NCBI GenBank assembly: GCA_964464035.1
Contig: CAYXEN010000027.1
Span: 1-30,768 of the forward strand
Length of the DNA: 30,768 nt
Reading direction: 5' to 3'
Origin: CAYXEN01 sp964464035
GTDB lineage: Bacteria > Krumholzibacteriota > Krumholzibacteriia > WVZY01
The notes under the pieces: model-generated
Databases searched by the model: none
What the model was told of the DNA's origin: nothing
What the model saw: the letters and a program-made list of their open reading frames with translations, nothing else
In this document: one piece after another, positions 24,767-30,768 of the stretch
Layout of the letters: every line of letters starts with the position of its first letter
How positions within the stretch are numbered: the first letter of the stretch is position 1
Translations under genes and position numbers: made by a program

Positions 24767-26194
24767 CTAGGAGTACACGGTCTCTCTCGCCTTGTAAATC
24801 CCCTTGCGCTGGAACTCGCGCGGATCGATCTTGTACTTGGCGATCTTGTAGCGAAGGGCTCCGCGGTTCAACCCGAGCAACCTGGCGGCCTGAACCACGT
24901 TGCCGTGAGTCTTGCGAAGGGTCTCTATTATAAGCGCCCTCTCGACTTCATCCAGTCTTACTCCCTCGGGCGGTATGCTGATCGCGATGTCGTCGGGGCC
25001 GCGTTCCAGGACGATGGATTTTCTGCTCCCCGACCTGGGAAGAGGCAGGTCGGACGGGGTGACTGCATCGCCGTGGGCGAGCAGCACGGCCCTCTCGAGG
25101 ACGTTTATCAGCTCCCTGACGTTTCCCGGCCAGTGGTAACCACGGATCAGTTCCATCGCTTCCCTTGACAGAGTGAGAGTCGTCTTGTGGAATTTTTTCT
25201 TGAAAGCCTCGAAGTAATGCGTTGCTATTTCGACGATGTCCTCCGGGCGCTCCCTGAGAGGAGGGATCGTCAGCGAGACGACGTTGAGCCGGTAATAGAG
25301 ATCCTCCCGAAAATTTCCTTTCTTCACTTCTTCGAGGATGTCACGGTTGCTCGCCGCTATCACCCTGACGTCCACCTTGAGATCCTTGCTTCCTCCCAGT
25401 CTCCTGATCTTTTTCGTGTCGAGAAACTTGAGAAGCTTGGCCTGGGTGGGAACGTCCACCTCGGTTATCTCGTCCAAGAAGAGCGTACCTCGATCGGCAA
25501 GCTCGATCAGTCCCATCTTCTCGGTCTTCGCGTCGGTGAAAGCTCCCGGCTCGTAGCCGAAGAGTTCGCTTTCGAGCAGATTCGGAGGAAGAGCGGCGCA
25601 GTTTATCTCGATGAAAGGTTCCGGCGACCTGTTGCTCATCTCGTGAATCGCCTTTGCGAAGAGGCTCTTGCCGGTTCCGGATTCTCCGAGTAGGAGAACG
25701 GAAGTGTCCCCGCTTCGGCTGACTTTTCTCGCCAGTTGGAGCACGTCCTCCAGCGCGCTGCTGGATCCGATTATCGCCTCCGCCGCCCGGGCGCTCGCAA
25801 CGTCCTTCAGGCGACTCTCCTTGAGTCTGCGTTTTTCGAGAAGCGACAACGTGCGCCCGATGAGCGACGTGAAATTCTCCCTGTCCAAAGGTTTTTGCAG
25901 AAAGGCCCTGGCTTGAAGGTCGAGGATCAGCTTGTCGAGGTCGGGCATACCGGCGGGGGCGCACAGGATGAGCTGGACATGCGGATTGCTTCGCCGCACC
26001 CGCTGCATCAGGTCCTCGATCCGATCCCCTTCGGAACTTTCGTTACCCGATATGCCGGCGATGACGATGTCGATCCCGTGATCTTCTTCGTCTTCGCCGA
26101 GTACCTCTACGGATTGCGGAAGCTCGTCCAGCAATCTCGCGATGAGCTTCCTGTCCTTCTCATTGTCTTCACGTACGAGGATGGAAAATCTCAT
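24767..26194 (-). CDS. NtrC-family sigma-54 activator with a degenerate receiver
   Basis: A 475-residue protein in three parts. The N-terminal receiver (1-118) keeps the acidic pair (Glu9, Asp10) and Lys101 but has Gly47 where the phosphorylated Asp should be, and Cys78-Ala79 where a Thr/Ser is usual. The AAA+ domain has Walker A GESGTGKS (170-177), GAFTDA (217-222, contacts sigma-54) and Walker B LFLDE. The C-terminal Fis HTH is GNVVQAARLLGLNRGALRYK. It should activate -24/-12 promoters but is probably not controlled by normal phosphotransfer. GGTGGAG lies before ATG 26194; the frame opens at 26305. No kinase gene is nearby. Confidence 0.92.
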   Translation of the reverse strand: MRFSILVREDNEKDRKLIARLLDELPQSVEVLGEDEEDHGIDIVIAGISGNESSEGDRIEDLMQRVRRSNPHVQLILCAPAGMPDLDKLILDLQARAFLQKPLDRENFTSLIGRTLSLLEKRRLKESRLKDVASARAAEAIIGSSSALEDVLQLARKVSRSGDTSVLLLGESGTGKSLFAKAIHEMSNRSPEPFIEINCAALPPNLLESELFGYEPGAFTDAKTEKMGLIELADRGTLFLDEITEVDVPTQAKLLKFLDTKKIRRLGGSKDLKVDVRVIAASNRDILEEVKKGNFREDLYYRLNVVSLTIPPLRERPEDIVEIATHYFEAFKKKFHKTTLTLSREAMELIRGYHWPGNVRELINVLERAVLLAHGDAVTPSDLPLPRSGSRKSIVLERGPDDIAISIPPEGVRLDEVERALIIETLRKTHGNVVQAARLLGLNRGALRYKIAKYKIDPREFQRKGIYKARETVYS

Positions 26195-26277
26195 GACAGT
26201 CTCCACCGGTTGATCCGCGGGCGGCGAACCGCCAAGCCGGGGGCGAGCTGGCAGGATGCCGCGGATGTCCGCTTTGC

Positions 26278-26293
26278 TGCAATTCTCATGCCC
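26278..26293 (-). promoter_or_regulatory. Sigma-54 (-24/-12) promoter of the first activator gene
   Basis: On the minus strand GGGCAT-GAGAA-TTGCA has GG and GC exactly 10 bases apart and a perfect -12 half. The start near 26266 gives a leader of about 72 bases. In the 306-base divergent gap 26195-26500 the plus strand shows only a weak sigma-70 candidate (TTGCCA, 17 bases, TAAAGT near 26333-26361) for the peptidase gene. Confidence 0.6.
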
Positions 26294-26500
26294 TTTCGAA
26301 TGCAATCATGCGCTTGAAAGGGTCATATCTGTTGCCATTTCGGGCTCGATCCGTTAAAGTCGTTGACGTACGCCCGCTTCCGGACGTGCGTGCTTGTGCA
26401 TCTTCTGCTTCTGGCATTCCGGGGCGTTGGACCGGTCGTTTCACGGCGTGCATGCGTATCCGGCCCGGCTATCGCAGAGAACGAGAAAGAAGGTCACACG

Positions 26501-28537
26501 TTGAGAAAGATAAACGCCGCAGCTCATCCCCGGCTCAGAGCGATCATCGGTGCATGTATCGTCTCCCTTTTCCTCGCCGGGTGCGGAGGAAGCCCCACTT
26601 CCCAGGAAAGCCCGAACCTTCCCGCGATAACGGGCTTGAGTCCCGCGAACGTGAGTCCCGGGGACACGCTCGTAGTAACGGGGCGGAATTTCAGCGCCGA
26701 TCTGTCCGCAGACAGGGTCGTGTTCAACGGGCAGCCGGCATCCGTCGTTCCCTTCGCGGGCGACGCCTCCCGGCTGGAGTGCGTCGTTCCGGAGACTGCT
26801 TTCACGGGCGTGGTCTGGGTCGAAGTGGGAGGCACCAGGAGCAACGCGGTCGCGGTCACAGTCGATCGGGTAGTGACGATCCTGGGTGTGAGCGCAGCCG
26901 AGGTCGCGCCGGGGGCGCAGCTCGAGATATTCGGGCGGCACTTCACTCCGCAGGCGGCGTCGAACAAGGTCGTGTTCGACAACTCGCTTGCAACAGCGAC
27001 TCCAACGAGCGCTTCCGCCGAAACACTCGTCGTGACCGTGCCGGCGGACGCGGCGAGCGGGCCGCTATGGGTCGAAGTCTACGGGACGAAGAGCGACTCG
27101 GTGAACATGGGGATAATCCGCGGCGTCGGGGACGTGTGGTCGGTCGAAGCGATCGATTCGTTGGTGGGATTCAAACTCAAGAGCACGAGCGGCAACGAGG
27201 AATTCCTGCTCGTTCCTCATTTCCCCCTGGAGACGGCCGATACCCTTGCATACGATGTGTCCACTTCCGGCTTGTCCGTGTATCCGTCTCCGGCGACCTC
27301 TCCGAGGCGCCGGGGCACGCCGCTCGGGTTGCAGGAGCTATTCGACGTGAAATTACACGAAGAGGCGGAAGAGCTTCTGGGGGGTCGGCGCGTCGCGCCT
27401 CCACTGACGACTGCGGAGCGCCGGGAAGGGACGCCGCCGGCGACGAAGACATTCTACGTCCTCAATACCATGACCGGTTCCACGCTGGATCCCTCCAACT
27501 TTACGTCGGTCACGGCCACCCTTCGCTACACGGGAAGGAAGAGCTACGTCTACAGCGACGTAAACATGCCGCCGGGCGGTTTTTCCCAGGCTGATTACGA
27601 TTCCTTCGGCGTCATGTTCGACAACAGTATCTATCCCACGGACAGCACCTACTTCGGTCCCACGACCGACATCGACAGCGACGGTCACGTCTATATCCTC
27701 TTCACACCGGTCGTGAACGGCATCACTCCTCCCGGAACGGCTCAGCAGAACGGTTTCGTCGCGGGGTTCTTCCTCAGAAACGACCTTTTGCCCGGCATAG
27801 CCCCCGCCGGAACCTCGAACGGGATGGAGATATTCTATTCCGTGGTTCCCGATCCCAACGGCGTCTACGGAAACGTCTTCACGTTGACGAGGATCAAGCA
27901 GGTCGTCCCCAACGTCCTGGCCCACGAAGTCGAACACATGATAAGTTTCGGGTACAGGTTGTTCACCTATGGTGCGAACGGCCTGCAGCCGACCTGGCTG
28001 GAGGAGGGGATGGCGCACATGGCCGAGGACGTGAACGGTTTCGATGCGGACAACATCGCGAGGGCAAACCTGTACCTCTCCCCGGATCCGGGCGCCGTAT
28101 CGTTGATGGACGACGACACTTTGGAGCAGAGGGGCGCCATATATCTCTTTCTCCGTTACCTCGCCGACCGCAAGGGGGAATCCATTCTGAAAAGGATAGT
28201 CGACGATCAACCGACGGGAACGGCGGCGATAGAAGCCGTGATGGGAGAGGATTTCTTCGCGACGTTCGCAGATTGGCTCGCCACGCTCTATCTGAGCAAC
28301 CGTGGTGTCACCTCCGATCCCACGTACAACTATTCTTCCATAGACCTGCAAGCCCAGTTCGATCCGCTGGCGGTGACCACGCGCACATTCTCCTCGGGCT
28401 CCTTCGCTGATGCAGTCAAAGCGGCCTCGGGAGATTTCTTCGTCTTCCAGAATCCTTCCCTTCCCGGAGCGGAGATAAGGCTCGATTCGCCTTCGAGCAC
28501 GAGCAGGATCAGGGCGGTCGTCGTGAGAATCAAGTGA
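26501..28537 (+). CDS. Lipoprotein metallopeptidase with two IPT/TIG domains
   Basis: A lipoprotein signal peptide (LRAIIGACIVSLFLAGC) precedes two IPT/TIG immunoglobulin-like domains (ITGLSPANVSPGDTLVVTG and a second starting ILGVSAAEVAPGAQLEIFG). The C-terminal zinc peptidase domain has HEVEH at 475-479 and WLEEGMAH with Glu502 as the likely third ligand, resembling hyicolysin-type M30 peptidases (HExxH then W-L-x-E-G). The likely start is TTG 26501 with AAGAAGG 7 bases upstream, because it places the signal peptide first; the frame opens at TTG 26363. TIG domains usually bind proteins or glycans. The stop overlaps the next gene region, so both are cotranscribed. Confidence 0.85.
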   Translation: MRKINAAAHPRLRAIIGACIVSLFLAGCGGSPTSQESPNLPAITGLSPANVSPGDTLVVTGRNFSADLSADRVVFNGQPASVVPFAGDASRLECVVPETAFTGVVWVEVGGTRSNAVAVTVDRVVTILGVSAAEVAPGAQLEIFGRHFTPQAASNKVVFDNSLATATPTSASAETLVVTVPADAASGPLWVEVYGTKSDSVNMGIIRGVGDVWSVEAIDSLVGFKLKSTSGNEEFLLVPHFPLETADTLAYDVSTSGLSVYPSPATSPRRRGTPLGLQELFDVKLHEEAEELLGGRRVAPPLTTAERREGTPPATKTFYVLNTMTGSTLDPSNFTSVTATLRYTGRKSYVYSDVNMPPGGFSQADYDSFGVMFDNSIYPTDSTYFGPTTDIDSDGHVYILFTPVVNGITPPGTAQQNGFVAGFFLRNDLLPGIAPAGTSNGMEIFYSVVPDPNGVYGNVFTLTRIKQVVPNVLAHEVEHMISFGYRLFTYGANGLQPTWLEEGMAHMAEDVNGFDADNIARANLYLSPDPGAVSLMDDDTLEQRGAIYLFLRYLADRKGESILKRIVDDQPTGTAAIEAVMGEDFFATFADWLATLYLSNRGVTSDPTYNYSSIDLQAQFDPLAVTTRTFSSGSFADAVKAASGDFFVFQNPSLPGAEIRLDSPSSTSRIRAVVVRIK

Positions 28538-28545
28538 GGCGATGG

Positions 28546-29136
28546 ATGCTGTATTCGTTCTCAGTCTGCTCGGGGTCGAGATTTTTCTTGCGCATCGTTC
28601 TCGTTCTATCCTTTCTCGCTCTCGGCGGCTGCGCGGGCAAGTACGCCGAGCGTGACTCCGAAAGACTCGTCACCGTCGAGGGAACGCTGTCCCTGCGCGG
28701 AAGCACCCCTTTTCCCATCCTTCTCCTCTCGTCCGGCCGGAAGACTTTTCTCGTCCGTTCGGACAGCCTCTACGAAGAGCTGAAGAACCTTCAAGGCATG
28801 CAGGTGAGACTTCAAGGTGAAAAAGCTTCGGCTCCTTCGCTGGGTCTCCCGGTATTGAACGCCGAGTCGTACGAACTCTTGCCGCTTTCCGGCGGCGAGG
28901 CGCCGCTCGTGGGCGTCCTGCTCGTCCAGGACGCTGCTTGCTTCCTGATCCCGGCCGACGGTGAAACGATCGAGCTGCGTGGAAACCTCGTGGAGCTTCT
29001 CAAGGGATTCGCCGGTGGCAAGGTGTGGGTGGTGGGAAAGAGATCGCCCGATGGGATGGACGTCGAGGGTTACGGCTTGATACTCCGGGGTCCGGGCGGA
29101 ACCTTCGAGAAGAAGAGACTCGAAGATGACGGCTAA
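28546..29136 (+). CDS. Small lipoprotein of unknown function
   Basis: About 196 residues with a lipoprotein signal peptide ending LALGGC. The mature part is mostly beta, with two similar halves (VEGTLSLRGSTPF..ILL and VGVLLVQDAACFLIPAD..IELRG), suggesting a duplicated OB-like strand unit; I recognise no family. ATG 28546 has GAGG 6 bases upstream; GTG 28534 would overlap the peptidase stop directly. It is in one operon with the TIG peptidase and may be its partner or inhibitor, but that rests on position alone. Confidence 0.7.
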   Translation: MLYSFSVCSGSRFFLRIVLVLSFLALGGCAGKYAERDSERLVTVEGTLSLRGSTPFPILLLSSGRKTFLVRSDSLYEELKNLQGMQVRLQGEKASAPSLGLPVLNAESYELLPLSGGEAPLVGVLLVQDAACFLIPADGETIELRGNLVELLKGFAGGKVWVVGKRSPDGMDVEGYGLILRGPGGTFEKKRLEDDG

Positions 29137-29318
29137 GATGGCCCCCGCCCGGCGGTGTCCTCTGACTTTACGGTGTCGATTTCTTGACATTTCGAGGAAA
29201 TGGTTGTGTCGCCCGAACTACTTAATTCTTAATTGGTTACCTCTGATGATCCCGTTTCTTGCCCGTGATTACAGGAAGGTTCCCGGTCATCCCCCGAATG
29301 CCTTCATATAACGTCTAG

Positions 29319-29327
29319 TGATACAAT
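29319..29327 (+). promoter_or_regulatory. Possible extended -10 promoter
   Basis: TGATACAAT fits an extended -10 element, without a clear -35. It would start RNA near 29334, upstream of the sigma-54 site, and would give a basal transcript of the activator. Confidence 0.3.
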
Positions 29328-29354
29328 GAGTTATAAGTATGGCAGAGCCACGGC

Positions 29355-29371
29355 TTGGCATCGGATTTGCG
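29355..29371 (+). promoter_or_regulatory. Sigma-54 (-24/-12) promoter of the second activator gene
   Basis: TTGGCAT-CGGAT-TTGCG has GG (29357-29358) and GC (29369-29370) exactly 10 bases apart and matches the consensus at all key bases. The predicted start is near 29382. It lies inside the longest open frame (ATG 29339), which argues that this frame overstates the gene. Confidence 0.65.
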
Positions 29372-29381
29372 ATATGCGCCT

Positions 29382-29495
29382 CGCCCGCCCCGCTCGACCA
29401 TGCTGGGCGGGGGGCGGCCAAGCGAAAGCCTCGCGGTGAAACCGCAAGGGCGAAAACCGGGATGCGATCCCCTCGAGGATCGCACGGCGGGGCGG
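29382..29495 (+). ncRNA. Candidate structured 5' leader RNA (switch-like), unknown class
   Basis: From the predicted sigma-54 start, the strand CCGCCCCGC (29385-29393) can pair over 9 bp with GCGGGGCGG (29487-29495), closing the whole fold. Its first seven bases can instead pair with GGGGCGG (29411-29417). Inside are a GCGGT-GAA-ACCGC hairpin (around 29434) and an 8-bp TGCGATCC/GGATCGCA hairpin (29463-29484), with purine-rich joints (GCGAAAGCC, GGGCGAAAACC). It does not match c-di-GMP, cobalamin, TPP, SAM, Moco or THF riboswitches as I know them. Part of it may be coding, depending on the true start. Confidence 0.4.
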
Positions 29496-30520
29496 ACGAC
29501 TTGCATTCTGATCTTACGAGCATAGTCGGATCTTCGGAGCAGATCGAGGAGCTTCGCAGGTTGATCAAGGTTCTCGGCTCTTCTTCGGTGAGCGTTCTCA
29601 TAACCGGCGAGAGCGGGGTCGGCAAGGAGCTGGTCGCAAGAGAACTTCACGCAGGAGGAGCGCGCAAGGCGGGACCTTTCATAGCGGTGAATTGTTCCGC
29701 AATCAATCCGGGCATACTGGAGAGCGAACTGTTCGGGCACGCCAGGGGCGCGTTCACCGGCGCGGTGAGGTCGCATGCAGGTTATTTCGAACAAGCCGAC
29801 GGGGGTACCCTGTTTCTCGACGAGATAGGGGATATGCCGCTCGACGTCCAGGCGAAGTTGCTTCGAGTTCTCTCGGACCTGGAGGTCCGAAGAATGGGGG
29901 AAGCCGTCACTCGAAAGGTGGACGTCCGGATCGTATGCGCAACGAACGCCGACATCGAGTCCAAGGTGGAGGAGGGAAGCTTTCGCAAGGATCTCTTCTT
30001 CCGGGTCAACGTCGTGCGCATAAGAGTGCCGCCTCTTCGCAGGAGAGCGGAGGACATACCCGAGTTGACGAAACACATCCTCAGGAAGAGGGGGCTCGCC
30101 CCCCTCCGGTTCAGCGCTCACGCCCGCTCGCTCCTCATGCGCTATTCCTGGCCGGGAAACGTGCGGGAACTGGAAAACGAGATGGAGCGCTTGAGTACGT
30201 TGTTCGCCGGTGAGGATGTCATCGAGCCGGAAATGCTCTCCGAAAGAATCCGGCTCGGTGACGGCTGGAGCGGCGGGATCGACGTCAAGCTTCTCTACGA
30301 CGCTCCGCTGGCGGAAGCGGTCGGCGAGCTCGAGCAGGACATTCTCAGGAAGACGCTGGCGATGACGAACTGGAACAAGTCCCGCACGGCGAGAAAGCTG
30401 GGCCTCTCGAGGCAGGGACTGCTAAAGAAGATCAAACGGTACGGGTTGAGGCCGGATCCGTTCCTGGTGGGTAAGGATGATCAAGGCAGGGGTGCCGAAG
30501 GGTCCGGCCGCGCGCGCTGA
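29462..30520 (+). CDS. Sigma-54 activator (AAA+ and Fis domains, no sensor domain)
   Basis: The AAA+ domain follows almost directly from the N-terminus: Walker A GESGVGKE, GAFTGA (sigma-54 contact loop), Walker B LFLDE, the sensor region RKDLFFRVN and the WPGNVRELEN segment. A C-terminal Fis HTH (NKSRTARKLGLSRQGLLKKI) binds enhancer DNA. There is no receiver, GAF or PAS domain, so control must be by expression or a partner, as in PspF. The start is uncertain: ATG 29339 lies upstream of the sigma-54 promoter, ATG 29462 is used here, and TTG 29501 also fits and would place GGGGCGG as its ribosome site. Confidence 0.88.
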   Translation: MRSPRGSHGGADDLHSDLTSIVGSSEQIEELRRLIKVLGSSSVSVLITGESGVGKELVARELHAGGARKAGPFIAVNCSAINPGILESELFGHARGAFTGAVRSHAGYFEQADGGTLFLDEIGDMPLDVQAKLLRVLSDLEVRRMGEAVTRKVDVRIVCATNADIESKVEEGSFRKDLFFRVNVVRIRVPPLRRRAEDIPELTKHILRKRGLAPLRFSAHARSLLMRYSWPGNVRELENEMERLSTLFAGEDVIEPEMLSERIRLGDGWSGGIDVKLLYDAPLAEAVGELEQDILRKTLAMTNWNKSRTARKLGLSRQGLLKKIKRYGLRPDPFLVGKDDQGRGAEGSGRAR

Positions 30521-30544
30521 TGGTGGAGCCTGCGGTTCGACTTG

Positions 30545-30573
30545 TTTACTTTTCTCCGGCCTTGGGATAATAT
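30545..30573 (+). promoter_or_regulatory. Possible sigma-70 promoter near the contig end
   Basis: TTTACT (30545-30550) and TAATAT (30568-30573) are 17 bases apart. What it would transcribe is unclear. From 30574 to 30768 there is only very GC-rich sequence with an open frame from ATG 30572 to the edge, of atypical composition (Gly/Pro/Ser-rich), which I do not call a gene. Confidence 0.35.
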
Positions 30574-30768
30574 GGACCGATCTCGTAGGAGCGTATCGAA
30601 GCAAACAAGAAGCCAGAGTGCCGCGGGTCCTGTCGGCGATCTCACCCCACCGTGCTCACTGGCGCTCAAGCGCGGCGGGGGCCCCGAATCGCCGCCACCC
30701 GCTGCGTGGGGGGGTGGCGCCGGCATGGGGGTCGACGGCGAGTTCCGCAGCGCGCCGGCGTGTTTGTC

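Noticed and set aside
26394..26425. Sigma-54 site for the TIG peptidase gene (CTGGCATTCCGGGGCG)
   Set aside because: The -24 half is good, but GG to GC spacing is 9, not 10, and the TTGC half is absent.
29382..29495. c-di-GMP (GEMM) or Moco riboswitch
   Set aside because: The GAAA-type joints looked suggestive, but the order of conserved blocks does not match either consensus as I know it.
30572..30768. A partial gene at the right edge
   Set aside because: The frame is open, but the sequence is extremely GC-rich with homopolymers, the translation is low complexity, and no ribosome site is seen.

Overview
This is a gene-dense stretch of GC-rich bacterial DNA, apparently a metagenomic contig: both ends run into G/C-rich homopolymer sequence and a gene is cut at base 1. 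The organism is diderm. One protein ends in a BamA/Omp85-like outer-membrane barrel, several have lipoprotein signal peptides, and sigma-54 activators are present. I see no rRNA, tRNA, insertion sequence, phage gene or CRISPR array. The mix of TPR proteins, inositol synthesis, propeller-barrel fusions and TIG-domain lipoproteins would fit an uncultured FCB-related phylum such as Krumholzibacteriota, Latescibacterota or Eisenbacteria, but this placement is inference.

Layout. 1-1159: a truncated subtilisin-like lipoprotein protease with a strong promoter and a long leader. 1160-8572: surface-polysaccharide genes, namely a GT4 glycosyltransferase, an AsnB-type amidotransferase, a secreted TPR protein, a GT-C membrane glycosyltransferase and a FemAB-like acyltransferase. 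8573-11951: an inositol module in which myo-inositol-1-phosphate synthase is divergent from a LysR regulator that is followed by inositol monophosphatase. 11968-16947: a lipoprotein with unrecognised C-terminal repeats, a membrane-TPR fusion, a secreted FGE-fold protein and a small ORF with its own terminator. 16972-21457: a LysR regulator leading into an Mre11-like nuclease and a membrane-anchored SMC-like ATPase (YhaO/YhaN type). 21526-24738: a 1033-residue protein that joins a gluzincin protease, a TolB-like propeller and an outer-membrane barrel. 24767-30520: two sigma-54 activators flanking a TIG-domain metallopeptidase lipoprotein and a second lipoprotein.

The least expected signal is regulatory. 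Three exact -24/-12 motifs (GGCAY-N5-TTGC) and one near match lie in intergenic DNA, each pointing into a gene. The targets are both sigma-54 activators, the repeat lipoprotein and the TPR protein. The copy before the last activator would start an RNA only a few bases upstream of a GC-rich fold. In that fold one 5' strand can pair with either of two GGGGCGG copies, which looks like a switch. I do not recognise it as a known riboswitch class. Together these suggest a local sigma-54 regulon for cell-envelope proteins. All function calls come from reading motifs; no searches were run.
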